From: Parietaria judaica
Taxonomy: Eukaryota; Streptophyta; Magnoliopsida; Rosales; Urticaceae
DNA length: 64,000 bases
Direction: 5' to 3'
Assembly: GCA_954871525.1 (NCBI GenBank)
Contig: OX940871.1
Location: 186,001 to 250,000 of the forward strand
How positions within the stretch are numbered: the stretch's first letter is position 1; the number at the start of each line of letters is the position of its first letter. The position numbers and the translations under genes were made by a program. Positions 35,152 to 48,773 of this stretch are shown piece after piece. A model generated the notes under the pieces. That model was not told where the DNA came from. It was given only the letters and a program-made list of their open reading frames with translations, and did no database searches.

Positions 35152-37483
35152 TCAAGTAGAGGCTTGAAACGTCGTCGTTTGGCGTCTCTTTAAGCACAAT
35201 TGGAACCCATTCACTAATCTAGCGGACGGGAAAAACGACATCCTATCTTCCTTCGTTTGATTCCACCTGCAAACGACAAGGTTTTTTTGTCACTTAATTC
35301 ATGATAATTTATGTTTATATATATATATATCATAATTATATTAATTTTATATATAGAGGAAGAAATGAAAATACCCATAAGTTGTGACAAAGTAATGGAG
35401 AAAAAGAGCAATTTGCAGGCGACCAAGCTCAGCTCCGGGACAAAACCTTGCCCCTCCTCCGAAAGGAGCATAGACCGGGCTGTTTCGCCAATTCCGTTTT
35501 TCCTGATTAAGAAAAATAAGAAGGAAATTTACGAAAAATCACAAACAAAGAAGAAGAAGAATTAATTAGTCCTAAAATGCCAATTAGATAATATCCCGAA
35601 TTCGAAAGGTCGTGAAGCGTAAACTATTAGGGCTCCATCCTATCGTCCCTAAGCGACCGCTTCCACCCTAAAACTCGCATTTTTAGTTATTTATATAAAA
35701 TTATGTTTGTAACATAGATTATTATACTATTGAAGTTTAACACACTTAAAAGAAGAAGAAAAAAAATAACGGCTAAATTAAATAACCGCAAAAGGTCTAT
35801 TACAAAACACCCTTATCCAAAAGGTCTAAAACCGTAGATCTTTTGGAACCGGCCTATTGACCGGATCCCTCAATTTTCACTATAGAGCTTTAAAATATGA
35901 AACGGTATGGAACCGAGAAAACAGATTCATATCACAAACTGTAACGCGAATTATTATTATTGTTGAAAGCTAAAAATACCTGGTTTTCGGGGTCCATCCA
36001 TCTCCATGGATTGAAAGTGAGAGCTTCATTGTACACATTCTCATCCAAATGTACCGCGGACAGAAACGGCACCACAAAGCTTCCTTTCGGAATCACATAA
36101 TCTAAAAAAAAATTGAAATTATATTGTGTTTATTCAAGGACTTGTGAGGTGGCAAGGACATGTATGACACTTTTTTTAAAAAAAAAAATCGGACCAACCC
36201 GGACCTGGCTTGGTTCTCGATAAAAAAAAAAAAAAAAACGTGCTTATCCAAAAATGTAATTGCGACTATACTTCGTATTCAGTTTCAGTTTCTTTATCTG
36301 TATTACAGATGCAAAATCCAATAATTGAAAGCAGTTTTACTCTAAACATTGGAGAAGGAAAAAAATAAGTTTGCGGTCTCGGTCTCGGTTTCACCCTACT
36401 TGATAGAGAAATTATAGAAATTGAGATGACCTTGATATTTAACATCTTCTCTTGCTTCTCTCATCAACCAAATAGCAATGCCACCAATTCGTAGTGTTTC
36501 ATCAATCACCTAAACATAAGTATTATACAAACATATAAGAAAAGAATAGCTACAATTTTATTATATATTATGATAATAAAACTATGTAAAGTGAATATAA
36601 TATTTTAGGAATAATAACTCACACATTGAGTAAAAGGCATGGCTTTGTAGTCCTCCCAAGTAAGCATTTTCTCATCTCCATTGGAGCTCCTTTGAAGACC
36701 TTCTTGCTCACCCTTTTCATTCATCATTGTAAAATGAATAACAAAATTAGAATATATATATATATACACATATATATTGTATATCAAATATATTCTTATC
36801 TAGACGTAGATATAGTCTTGTTAATTTCATCTGTCCGAGGTTGGACATCCATTTCATATCCGGTCCGCCAAAAAAAGAAGAAACGTAAAGTTCTATTTCG
36901 GTCTTGCTACGGGAATATAAATTTATTTATTTGCTTTTATTAAAAATAAAATTGATCAATTGAGACACCCGAAAGTCGATTCTCTTATACAGTTTAATAA
37001 AGTACAAAGGGCAATTATCTATCTTAGTTCAATTTATTTTAGTTACCGCTAAAAAAATGGAAAACGGAGACAAAAATTATGTTTTCATTTTTTTTTCACA
37101 CGATAGCAAAATTTTCATGTCCATTTTCAAACGAAAAATAAAAATCGGATATGGATCATCCGATTTTCGATATGCTATATTTGATTCATATTCATTTCAA
37201 GTATGATATACCTAGTTAGGGATGATATGAAAATAATTAGTACCAATAATTGGTTGAGAGCCGAGGGACAATGAGTGAGGAAATACACAGCGAAGAGCAT
37301 CGTTTTCGCGGTGGTTTCGTTGCCCGCAAAGAGAAGGTTGATGATGAAATCAGCCACTGCCTCGTCCGGTAAGCTTTCCTCCTCCAAAAGCCTTCCAAGC
37401 ACGCCATTGCTTGCTTCCGTCGACCCGCCTTGCCGGTAAACTTCGATTGTTCGGTTTATCTTCAATATGATTTTCTCTCTTGC
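35152..37483 (-). pseudogene. Cytochrome P450 (CYP85 clan), 5' half missing (right copy)
   Basis: Mirror of the left copy, exons 37483-37244, 36712-36623, 36509-36431, 36101-35980, 35502-35375, 35266-35152. Coding content is the same and the 5' exons are equally absent. A single substitution between the arms (36885, against 10194) falls in the intron after the first preserved exon. Confidence 0.85.
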
Positions 37484-37805
37484 CTGCCACAATTTTTTAT
37501 TATCACAAACTGTTATTAAAGTACTACCAACCTTAACTAATTAATTTTTAGAGGACATAGTGAATCTTTGTTTAACTTTTAGATTGATTCTTATGATTTT
37601 ATCATATATGTATAGTGTTTTATCAAAACATAAAATATTTTATTAAGAAAATATCACTATTTGTTTTATTTTATTATAACAGACAATATTGTTCATAGTA
37701 AAATATGATTAAAATTTAAATATATATATATATATCAGTTCAATGTATATATATATATATTTTGGGCATGTAAAATAATATTAAAAATGATGCACCTGTT
37801 GAAAC

Positions 37806-37843
<38 letters not shown>

Positions 37844-40800
37844 GCTTTTTCGAAGCATGTTATATTATTAAAGATTTTAAGGTTACTCGCGTCCAAAAAA
37901 GTATTTATGTGATAAGTTTTGTAGAGCTTAAATGACAATTCTTATAAAAATTAAAAATATATATTTGTTGTGTCAATTTTCTTTTTGCTAACTTCCAGCT
38001 GAAACGACACAAGTCGAACCACGCTATTGAAGGACCGGCATTGGAAGATGCCGGTTTTTTATATTATTATTACTTACGGAACAGAAATTCAGAAAGATAG
38101 AAAGATAAATTAAATTGGACAAAATATGTACATATATTATAGTATTGGGAGTGAGAGTATCATAACTTTTTTCTATCGAACTCAAACCCATTAACGGTCA
38201 TGAACTCATTTACTCCGTGTCATTACTGTTTCGTGTCTTGTGTCCGGATTCAAATTTCTACTTGTACAATTAGGATTGATTTTCTGTGAGGGCAAATGTG
38301 TCACAAGTAGTCATGATATGTGAACTTGTTGAACCCTAGTTTTGAGGATTAATTCCAAGAATCAAGGGCCTAAGTTTCTGGCGTAATTTAGAAAATTAGA
38401 AGAGATCTTAGGCTACAATCATGCGCCAGCAACATCCAGCTTTCCCCTTCTTGCTTCAATTCAAACCCATCTCACTTCTCAAATCTATTTGACAATTCAA
38501 CGGTTTACAATACGGTGTTAATTCGCGGTATCACGGTATTTTAGAACTCCCGAATTCAGATTTTAAAAATATATATAATTCCGTTTAGCACCATCTCCTT
38601 AGTTTTTTTTACGACCGACGGTGCATATATTAATTTGATATTTTACTTCAATTTTTAGAAAGGTAAATTTTTAATTTGTAATTCCGGTAAAACAGGAGTT
38701 GGAATCATTAATTCCGATTCTGCCCGCAATTGGTAAAAGAGGAACCGGAATTGCATTCCCTCATTTAATATATAATAAAATTAATTAAATTAGATTAGAT
38801 AAAATAAAGAAGAACAAAAGAAAAATTATTAGTCTCTGATTAATATTTCAAGGACAGCTTAGCATATATAATAATATATAGTTGAGATTTAAATGAGATC
38901 AATCTTCTAGAAGTCCACCAATAATAATCTTAAGCATATTATTTTAGTATAATACTACCGAGGCTATCGATAAGTGTCGATTATTTAAATTTACAAACAT
39001 GATAAGATCTAATTAATGTACATTTGAAGAACACAAATCATTAAACAAAGAAAATTAGAAAAACCTTGTGTTTAATTACTTGTATGAAGATACTGTAAGT
39101 ACCCGAAAAACCCGCATTCCGGCATCCCGTGATGAGAATATCCTCGGATACCCAATAAGTCTGAAAAACCAAAGGCCGTGAAACCGATTCATAGACCAAA
39201 ACCGATGGCAATATTTTATAAATCAGTATAATTTGGAATGAATAAGGTGCGATTTTCGGCGGTGTGTATTTTTTATTTGTACCGAAAATCGAATGTATGT
39301 GTATGAACTTTTAGGTCTTAATGAATATATATTTTGAATATTTCGTACGTTCTTCTTAATTCTACTTGATCTTAAAACAACAAATGTATATATAAAAATA
39401 GACAGGACCGTTAAATAACATAAATTTCATATATAACATCTAATTTCATAATTTCAACCATAAATCATGTAATGATTATAGCAAAGGATAAGGAGATTTG
39501 GACCACTAAACTTAATTACATGTGATTTGTTTTATATAATAACAAAGGTCATAGCATATATAGTGTTATCATATAACCCTCCATATATTTCATCATTATC
39601 GTCAAAATATAACTTATATGTAAATGAGATTAACAGTGGTATATTTTTATTTTTATTTGTTGATATTCATTATTTCATTATTTCATTTCTTATTAAAATT
39701 AAATTTCACTCACTTTTTTATTAATTTAACAAGATTTTAGATATGCGCCGTTAAGCCTTAATCACATGCTATTTGAAAAGAAATATATACAAAATTGTCA
39801 ATAATATATTAAAAATTCTATTAAATCAATTAAAGAAAAAGGAAATAAAATGTTAATGATAACTGTAAAACAAAATTAGTTTATGCCACTAAAATATTAC
39901 AATATTCATTCCTTTATTAACTTTATATATAATATATAGTTGCATATATACTCGTCATTGAGCCAATTGGGCTATAAATAACTAAATATATAGTTGTAGT
40001 CTTGTAGAGTCTTCTTTAAGTGCATCCACGAAAGGTGTCGTTTATTTTAGTTCCACTTGTTGTCATCTTTTACTTACTCACTGATGTCAATTATCATCAA
40101 CACATTTTTTTTTAAATTTTCTTTCGTACCATTTAATTTCTTATTATAAAAGTAAAAATTCATAACAAAGCCGAAACACAAGATTACACTAATAACAAGA
40201 TGCCGATCCAACTCGTGCTGATCAAAGCACGGACAACCGCTTTGAATGTCTTCCGTGATGATGTCAAGATCGTTTGGTGGTAGAGATTTTCTAACTACCT
40301 CCGTTATCCCAATACGAAGAGTCACTGCCTCGCCGATTGTTACCGAAAAATAGCTCTTTCTATTGCCAGAAAGCTATGTCCCCGGATATTTCTAAACACC
40401 GGAATTTCATTTTAGAGGATTAATATTGTTTATTTTATTTAATTTTAGTTTATTTGGTAAGATAAGTGTGTTATATATTATCGGAGCTCGAATAATAGGC
40501 CTCAACGAGAAAGAAAGACAAAAAGACATAAATTTAACACGTTAGGATAAACAACAAGTGTTTTGAGCTATATAAATGAAAACACATGAGATTAAAAATG
40601 ATTGGCACGTGATAAATAATATTTTACACTACTTTTTTTTCTTATAATTATTTTTGCTAAATAGTGTTAAATCATATTTATATTTTTGGGTTTAAAAATA
40701 TTGTTCTTAAGTTGGTCACGAGTTTTCACTGATAAAACCATATGTTTTCTCTCGTCTTTCGACTTGGTTAAACTCGGTTTTCCGGGCGGTCTTTCTAGCT

Positions 40801-41524
40801 CTTTATCCAATGAAAACTTTCCGGACACTCCTTATTCATTCTTGATCTTGGGACAGCCAGTTGAATGTCCGATAACACGTTGCTTCAACCTTACGGGTTT
40901 TCAAAATAAAACTCGATTCTCTGGGCCCTGGATATTTGTAGATTTTTTTTTTACCAAACCCGACTAAAAAAGGGGATACACAGGCCGGTTTCACCCCTAG
41001 AGTAACACAAATAAAAACTACATCTACATTCTGAGTCCAATTATTGTCGTTCACAGTCATTTTCTTTCTCATTGTCGTTTCTCCGGTTCAACGTCGTTTC
41101 CTCCGAAATCCAGTTGAGTCAGTTCCACCACGCGCTCAAACACCACGTTCCATCCACGCGCTTCCCCTCCATCGATGATGATCTGTCCTCACTCTCGTTT
41201 CGTCAAACTTCTCAACTCTCTCTCTGGACGAATCTCGCTGATTTTCTCGTCTCCCAAACACTCTTCCACTTTCTCGCCGCGAATTCTGCGTATCGATCAC
41301 CAGCTCGCTTCTGTTTCCGTACGAATTATCCATTGTACTGTGTGTTTTTTTTTTTTTTTTTTGCTGAACTTCACATTCATTTGATACAGATAGTTTCCAA
41401 CTATATAGTTTCCAATCGATATTTGTTCTTGAGCTCTGCAATGAAGCTTTCGTTTTGATTTCATGGCAATTGGGTACACAGAAAGCTTCGATTGAGCTCA
41501 ACATATTGCCAAGATTCTTGCGAA
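37484..41524. other. AT-rich stretch without a recognisable gene (right arm)
   Basis: Mirror of 5557-9595, with the same unrecognised open stretch on the minus strand at about 40184-40339. It carries the arm-distinguishing substitution at 40428, the 18-base poly-T at 41345-41362 and slightly different AT-tract lengths. Confidence 0.6.
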
Positions 41525-44500
41525 ATGAACCCGGATGATGATGATGTCTGCGGTCTCTTCATCGGCACCGGCACCGGTGATTTCCGGCAATCGTCGAACC
41601 GCGAAGGCCTCTTCCTCGACTCCTCCGACGAGGACGAGGAGGAACGCCCCTCCGAGGCCGCCTCCGTGGAGTTGGCCTCGAGGCGTATTGATTACATGCT
41701 CCAATTCCTGGACCGGAACCTCGCTCTCGCGGACTCGGGCCACGTCGCCGCTCCTCCACTGCTGGAGTTTGTGGCAAGCGGCGGAGGCTCCGGGGTTTTC
41801 CGCGTGCCGGCTCGGGCCGCGGTGCACCCGCGGCGGCCGGTTCCCCTGGAGCTGAGGCCGCGCCCGTTCCGGGAGGCGCAGGCAGGGGTGTTCCTGCGCG
41901 CGCTCGCGGCCGCCCCTGCGTGCGGGCAGCTCTGGGCGGCCGCGGAGTGCGGGCTGCGTGTTTGGCGGCTAGGTGATCTCTTTGCGAGCGGGGGAGAGGA
42001 GGACGCTGTGCCGTTCAGGGAGTCTGTGGGCATGTCCGCGGCGCTGTGCTTGGTGGCGGACGAGGCTACGCGGGTGGTGTGGAGCGGCCACAGGGACGGC
42101 AGGATCCGGTGCTGGCCCATGGACCGAGACGGCAGTGCCGAGGAAGTACTATCATGGCAGGCTCACCGAGGCCCTGTTCTTTCTCTTGTCATCACATCTC
42201 ATGGTAACCCTTCAAACAATTTTCGTTACTCTTACGAAATATGAGCAGTGCATTAGATCAACAAACACTAATCGGCCAACGGGAATTCACCGAGGCGATG
42301 GATACCCCTTTCTCTGTATTGATTAGAGTCCGATTACAAGATTAAACCGACTTTTTATACATTGTTATATCTATATTTCAGGAGATCTGTGGTCGGGTTC
42401 CGAGGCCGGTGTCATTAATATATGGCCGTGGGAAGCAATCGAAAAATCGCTTTCTTTAACGCCCGAAGAAAGGCCCGTGGCTGCATTACAAGTGGAGAGG
42501 TCATTTATTGACCCGAGGAGCCAGGTTGTGGCTAACGGTACCGGTAACGTACTGAATTGGGATGTTAAGCTCCTGCTGTCGGATTCTACTAGAGCAAAAG
42601 TCTGGAGTGCTGGTCCATTATCATTTGCATTATGGTACGCTTCAATTTCAAAGATATTGTATCGGTAGACTTCGTTTTATACACGGATTTAATATATTCC
42701 ACTAGTTTCCATGGTGCAGGGATTCTCGCACGAGGGAGTTACTGAAAGTGTTTAATATAGACGGTCAACCTGAAAATCGGGTGGACATACCGCTAGCACA
42801 GGATGTCTCTGTAGAGTTCATTTTAGGTGCAAAACGAGAAAAGATACAAAATCCCATCGGATTCTTTCAGCGTTCACGCAATGCAATTATGGGAGCAGCG
42901 GATGTCGTTCGCCGGGTTGCAGCGAAGAGCGCCTTCGGAGACGATACTCGAAGAACCGAAGCACTTGCTATCACCATCGATGGGATGGTTTGGAGTGGTA
43001 GTACGAACGGCTTGCTCGTTCAGTGGGACGGGAATGGGAATCGCATACAGGATTTCCATCACCACTCTTCTTCCGTTCAGTGCCTTTGTGCATTCGGTAC
43101 TCGGATATGGGTTGGTTACCTAAGCGGGACTATACAAGTGTTGGATCTCGACGGCAACTTGCTCGGAGGATGGGTGGCTCACAGCAGCCCAGTTATAAGC
43201 ATGGCTTCCGGAGAGGGTTATATCTTCACGTTGGCGAATCACGGTGGCGTTCGGGGATGGAACGTAACATCACCGGGACCGCTCGATGGAATTGTGCGTT
43301 CTGAGTTGGCTGCAAAAGCGTCTTCGTATACGAGGATAGAGAATTTAAAGATTTTGAGCGGTACGTGGAATGTCGGACAAGAGAGAGCATCTCACGACTC
43401 GCTCATTAGCTGGCTAGGGTCGGTCTCCTCTGACATCAGCATTGTCGTCGTCGGGCTGCAAGAAGTTGAGATGGGGGCTGGTTTTCTCGCTGTCTCTGCA
43501 GCTAGAGAAACAGTAAGAATGTTATTGTAATTTTAGAAAAATGTATCTCTCTTTAGTGTAGGGGCATTATTGTGATTTTCATCACATCCAACTTTTATCG
43601 TAGGTCGGCCTTGGGTAGTTCAGTCGGGAACTGGTGGTTGGATATGATCGGCAAAACATTGGACGAGGGATCAACATTTGAACGGATTGGTTCCCGGCAA
43701 TTGGCGGGCTTGCTTATCGCTGCTTGGTTAGTGGTGCTCATGGAAAAGTTGGTCTTATAATACCCCACAAAATAAACTCATCTATGTAAATGGATCTTTA
43801 GTTACCCGAAAAAACTAATATTTTTTTATTCATCTCAAGACTTTTTCCGTATTTTGTTACAAGTTTCTTATACATAAATATATATTCAAGGTAGTATATC
43901 TATTATATATATCGGTACAGTATGTTTTTTAATAGATGATACATGGTTCAAAATGTAATAATTTTAGAATACATAGCTTAGTCCTACCAAGCACTAAACT
44001 ATGCGTCGTTTCTCTTCGTTTCGTGCATTTTCTTATCCTTGTGTATTAACATGTCCGGTGTTATCATTAAATTATTGTTCAGGGTGAGAAGTAATCTTAG
44101 AGCAAACGTTGGAGATGTTGATGCAGCAGCAGTTCCATGCGGTTTTGGACGGGCCATTGGTAACAAGGTGAGAGTCTTCGGTAATGGCAATAGGTGTCTT
44201 TTGTTTTGATGGAAATTGACGGGGTGCAGATTTATCCAGGGAGCCGTTGCTTTGAGGATTCGAGTGTACGATCGAATAATGTGCTTTGTTAACTGTCACT
44301 TTGCTGCACATCTTGAAGCAGTCGGTCGCCGCAATGCCGACTTTGATCATGTATACCAGACTATGACGTTCACCCGGCCAACTAGCCTTTTCGGCGCTGC
44401 ACCAGGTACGCTGCTCTATCTATTCACTTGCCTTTTCAACGTGCTTAGTTATCAATCTGACTCCGAGTTACCTTTTGTAATGCAGTTGGGGCTTCATCTG

Positions 44501-45226
44501 CCGTTCAGGTGCTTCTCGGTGCAAATGTACGTAAATGCTTTATTTTTTTTATATCATTCCGAGTCTATATATTTTTTTTTTACAAGCTTCCCCTTCATTT
44601 GTTTATTTGTTGGTTTTAGAGTTTTATTGGTACCGGTTCTGTGCTTGGTTTTCTAGCAATTTCAAGGCAGACTCTTTGCAACTTCTGCTTAGAATATTTT
44701 ATGCTTAGGGTATGCGAGTTCCTTAGTCATATGTGGAAATTTGCGCTTGGTTTTTCATGTTAAAATATGTGATTAAAAAATATATCTTCCGTTCTTGAGT
44801 GGAAGACGGAAATTTGACTCTCATGGGCGGTTTTGTGGGCTCGTAAAGATAGCCAAGTAAGAATCATAGTGAAGGGAAAACACGGATCTCACGGCCTGCG
44901 ACGAGTGGAATATTTTATTTGAGGTTGAATAATAATAATTATGTGGATGCCTTCACAGGCAGGTGTTGCTTACTCATCCGAAGCGATCCCCGAGTTATCT
45001 GAGGTGGACATGCTCGTCTTTCTCGGTGATTTCAATTATCGGCCCGATGACATTACTTATGATGAAGCCAGGGATTTTGTGTCACAAAGATGCTTTGATT
45101 GGCTCAGAGAAAGGGACCAGCTCAGGGCGGAAATGGCGGCCGGGAACGTCTTTCAAGGAATGCGTGAGGCCGTTATTACATTTCCACCCACGTATAAGTT
45201 TGAAAAGCACCAAGTTGGTTTGGCAG
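41525..45226 (+). pseudogene. WD40-containing inositol polyphosphate 5-phosphatase, broken (right copy)
   Basis: Mirror of the left-arm copy, with the same two lesions. Exons: 41525-42203, 42382-42634, 42720-43512, 43604-43726, 44083-44167, 44240-44405, 44486-44526, 44959-45226. All introns shown are GT-AG. Phases agree throughout except exon 4, which is 123 bases where 125 are needed; reading on from the acceptor at 43604 gives a stop at the fifth codon. The GDFNYR motif is in the last exon and the PAWCDR half of the active site is absent downstream to the arm end. The shared lesions mean the gene was already broken before the two arms separated, or that the arms are one locus. Confidence 0.85.
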
Positions 45227-45636
45227 GTACCTTTAAGGCTCTAACACTTGTATCAATGTACACTTAAATTGATGTGTACATTCTATGACATTGAACCAAA
45301 AAATGGCAATTTTTTCCACTGTAATATGATGGTATATACATTTTATGGCAATTTCCACTGTAATATTATTGTAAGTAAAATCCAATTAAGTTTCTGTAAA
45401 ATATCTTTCGGATTGGTTAATTTATTAAAGATCAACAATTCAATGGATTCAAATCCCACTCCATAACCAGGTATTTTTCTTTCTTATTTTTCCTAATTTA
45501 GTTTCGAACTCTTCTGCTCGTGTATCTATCAATAACTGTCCGATTTCTCATCAACAGGGAAAATTCAGCCTTTGAAACCGAAGCAGAATCACAAACCCGT
45601 GGAATCTTCGAAACCCGCCTTCAAGGTGCCTTCAAT

Positions 45637-45804
45637 GACGGGGACATAGTGAACTATAGTAAATTTCCCTTTCAATTTTTATCATCGTTTGTTTTCATTA
45701 AATCTTTAGTCACATGCTTCATTACATATGATTTAAAATCTGACATAAGACGTCGTCGACTTTTCGAAGAAGTTTGGTTTGCTATGAGATTTCAGAGTAT
45801 AAAA
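45637..45804. repeat. About 170-bp dispersed repeat beside 5-phosphatase (right)
   Basis: Mirror of 1277-1444. It sits where the missing catalytic exons of the 5-phosphatase would be expected, about 400 bases after the last recognisable exon. Confidence 0.6.
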
Positions 45805-46636
45805 CATTCAAAAAGATATATACGTATGTAACCAAGCATTCATTTGAAGTATGCATCCCCTCTCCATCTCCAACAGCTCACCCATTTCAGTTGATGGTCA
45901 TTTTAAAATCTACTTTAAATATGTTGAGTCATTTGCTCTCATATATATAAATATATATACGTATACGACACGAAATATAGAAACCGAGAGCTTTATGATC
46001 ATTTTTATTCAAAAAGATGTAATATGACATGAAATATAAAACTGAGAGAGCTCTTTTTCTTTTGCTTTAGAACTGAGAGAGCTTACTAATGATATATATT
46101 TCATATGTTCATTCTCCAATATTACTTTATGGAATAGTCTTATCAGTCTACGCACTTTTAGTCTGGTCATATCACATATGAATATATATGATAAGTATGT
46201 TAAAGATAATAGAAAATCAAGGATAATAACACATGATTCGGATGAATCTGTTATAGTTTTTATTTGCATAAATATAAGGTAATGAATTTAGAAGTAAAAA
46301 GTGGAAAATCAAATCTAAATTTAATGGAATTTAACATACCAAAAGGCCTTCATATAGATTAAATTCGATTGAAGGAAGGTTACAAAATGAAACATACATT
46401 TTCATAGAGAAGAATTGCATGCATTAGTGAGTAAAACTAATTACGTAACCTTCAAACAATAAAGTGATAAACACAATCAAGTTTAAAATACCATTAATTA
46501 GTAATACACCTCTTAAAAATTGTGGGAATGAGTGTCATTTGATGGTGTAAATATTTAAAAAAATGAAAACTTGAAAAATTAGGATCCTGAAATTCTTACT
46601 TGTCTATGTTGCCACCTGATACTTGAAAAACTCTGC

Positions 46637-46677
<41 letters not shown>

Positions 46678-47086
46678 TTAGTTAATAGAACTACGAAAAA
46701 AAGGAAAAAGTAGTTTGTTGTGAGAAGAATGTATAACAATTTAAGGAACTCTCAACCGCACATAATGAACCGGAAGAGTAGTGATTAAAGATTGTTTTGC
46801 AGATCTATTACGTAACACCAACTGCCTGGAAAATTCTTCACTGAGGATTAATTTGAAAAAAAATAAGAAGATCTTTTCAAAATACAGAATTAAGATCTTC
46901 GAATGGTCCATTTGTTGAAGAAAAAAAAATCTAAAATTAGAAAGAAAATTAGCCTATTTTGTACCACTAATGGTAATACATAAAAAAATCATCACTTCTT
47001 TAATCCACTATGATATAATTTCTTCGAGGACTTCAAAGGAATTGAAACATATCTTAAAACTAAAACATAACAAAAATTTGGAGAAA

Positions 47087-48773
47087 AAATGACTGTATGC
47101 GATGAAAACCGATATCGTGAGACTGAGAGTTACCATCGATAAGGCCATAAGGGGCTCAATTTCGAGGCCATATTTTATTATATTAGCAGCTTTAAAAAAA
47201 AATTGCCGAAAATATTTTCAGACATTTGGTATTTGAGAAGAAATCATTGATAAATATTTTAGATCGAATTTTATTGAAACACACTTTTGTAAGAAGAAAT
47301 CCTGTAAATCCCAAAATTATAAAAGCAAAAATAATTATCTTTAAAAAATCAACTTACATATACACCTCCCCAAAATCATCCCATTAACTATTTTTAACGA
47401 AAAAATATGATCACCAAAAGTATAAATAATAACTAGATATAGAAAATAACTTAGCCGAGAAGAAAATTATCGATGACAATGAACTAAATTAAAAGCCAAA
47501 ATAGCAGAATAATAGTCATGAAATATCAGACTTATAGAATTGAACAATTACATGAAAATATGCCTATCTACCCTTCCATTCATATACAATAAAAAATAAA
47601 AAATACTAATTTTATTTAATCATTTATCACAATTAATAAGTTTAATTATAAAAAGATTTATTACTTGTGATAAATAAACCATCCTTAATCCTATATCTAA
47701 AACTCGGTCACAATGAAATTTAGAAAGAGTTCCTTGACATAGTCCTGCATTTGAAATGGCATGGTTAGTTCATAATATGCACTGCAAAATATTTAAGCTT
47801 AATCAAATTTATATTATATATAAGCTTAAAAGCAATCATCAATATTGCTCATAGCCAACGAAATTCCCTTAAGTTTCTTCTCCATACTCAACAATCAACA
47901 ACACAACACCAGAGTTGGATGCAACAAAACCAATATGTTATTTATGACCCACAAAACTAATTACGAATTTCTCAGAGTTCTTACCAATACTTGACCTTGG
48001 AACGAATGAAACCAAAGCCTTTGGAGAGTGACAGTGGTACGAATGCCGTTTAGGGTGCGTCGGCATGAGAGTTATCGAATTACAACACATCGTCATGAAG
48101 TTCGAATTGTGACCTTTCATTTTCATGTGGCTATGAGATATTATTGTTCAAATTGAACCAAGTACAGCTTCTATTTCATGTGGCTATGAGTTAAAATTTC
48201 AACCCTAAGAGACAGAATCAGAGGAGAACAATACACAGAGAAACAATTCCTTCTGCTCAATAATCTGCATGAAAAAGAAAAAAAGATATATGATTAGAAC
48301 CGGTCAAGAAAAATACAACTAAAATTCTATGAAGGAATGAAGAAACAGAAATCAGATTTCAGAAGCTCCTTTTAAGAATAACCATGAATGTTGGTGTTCA
48401 AGGAAAATGAAAGAAAAGAAAAAAACTATCAAATTCACGAGAAAACAAAAATGACATTAAAACTTTGGATGATTTAATTAATGGCTAGTTATTACTAAAG
48501 AAGTAATTAGTTGGTTCTTTGTATGCCTACTTGAGAGATTCATTGCTACAATTAAATGATTAATACGTTTCTACTATGCATTTGTTGCATAGAAATGATT
48601 CATAACTACGTTTATTGTATGCATAGAAAGATAAAGCCATCAAATGAGTTTTTTTTATATGAAATAAATGAAAAATCTGAAGAAAAAAAAATAGTAAATA
48701 AGAATCTCTTTGATCTCATTGTGCCATGTCATAGTGGTAGATTTTCCTTTTATATATATATAGATTACCCCAC
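47087..48773. other. AT-rich stretch without a recognisable gene
   Basis: First sequence outside the visible inverted repeat. It holds homopolymer-rich AT DNA and no open frame that looks like a protein. The right side runs into the old P450 duplication. Confidence 0.6.

Larger units (their letters stand above)
24077..47086. repeat. Right arm of giant inverted repeat
   Basis: This is the mirror image of 1-23002. It is 23,010 bases against 23,002, and the eight-base difference is fully explained by one AT tract (six bases) and one poly-A tract (two bases). It begins at the very first base after the N gap. Base 47086 pairs with window base 1, so pairing may continue into 47087 onward with sequence left of the window. 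Such near identity in non-coding DNA means either very recent duplication or conversion, or one locus assembled twice. Confidence 0.97.

Noticed and set aside
45410..45475. tRNA T-arm-like GGATTCAAATCCCACTCC
   Set aside because: No A box at proper spacing and no cloverleaf.
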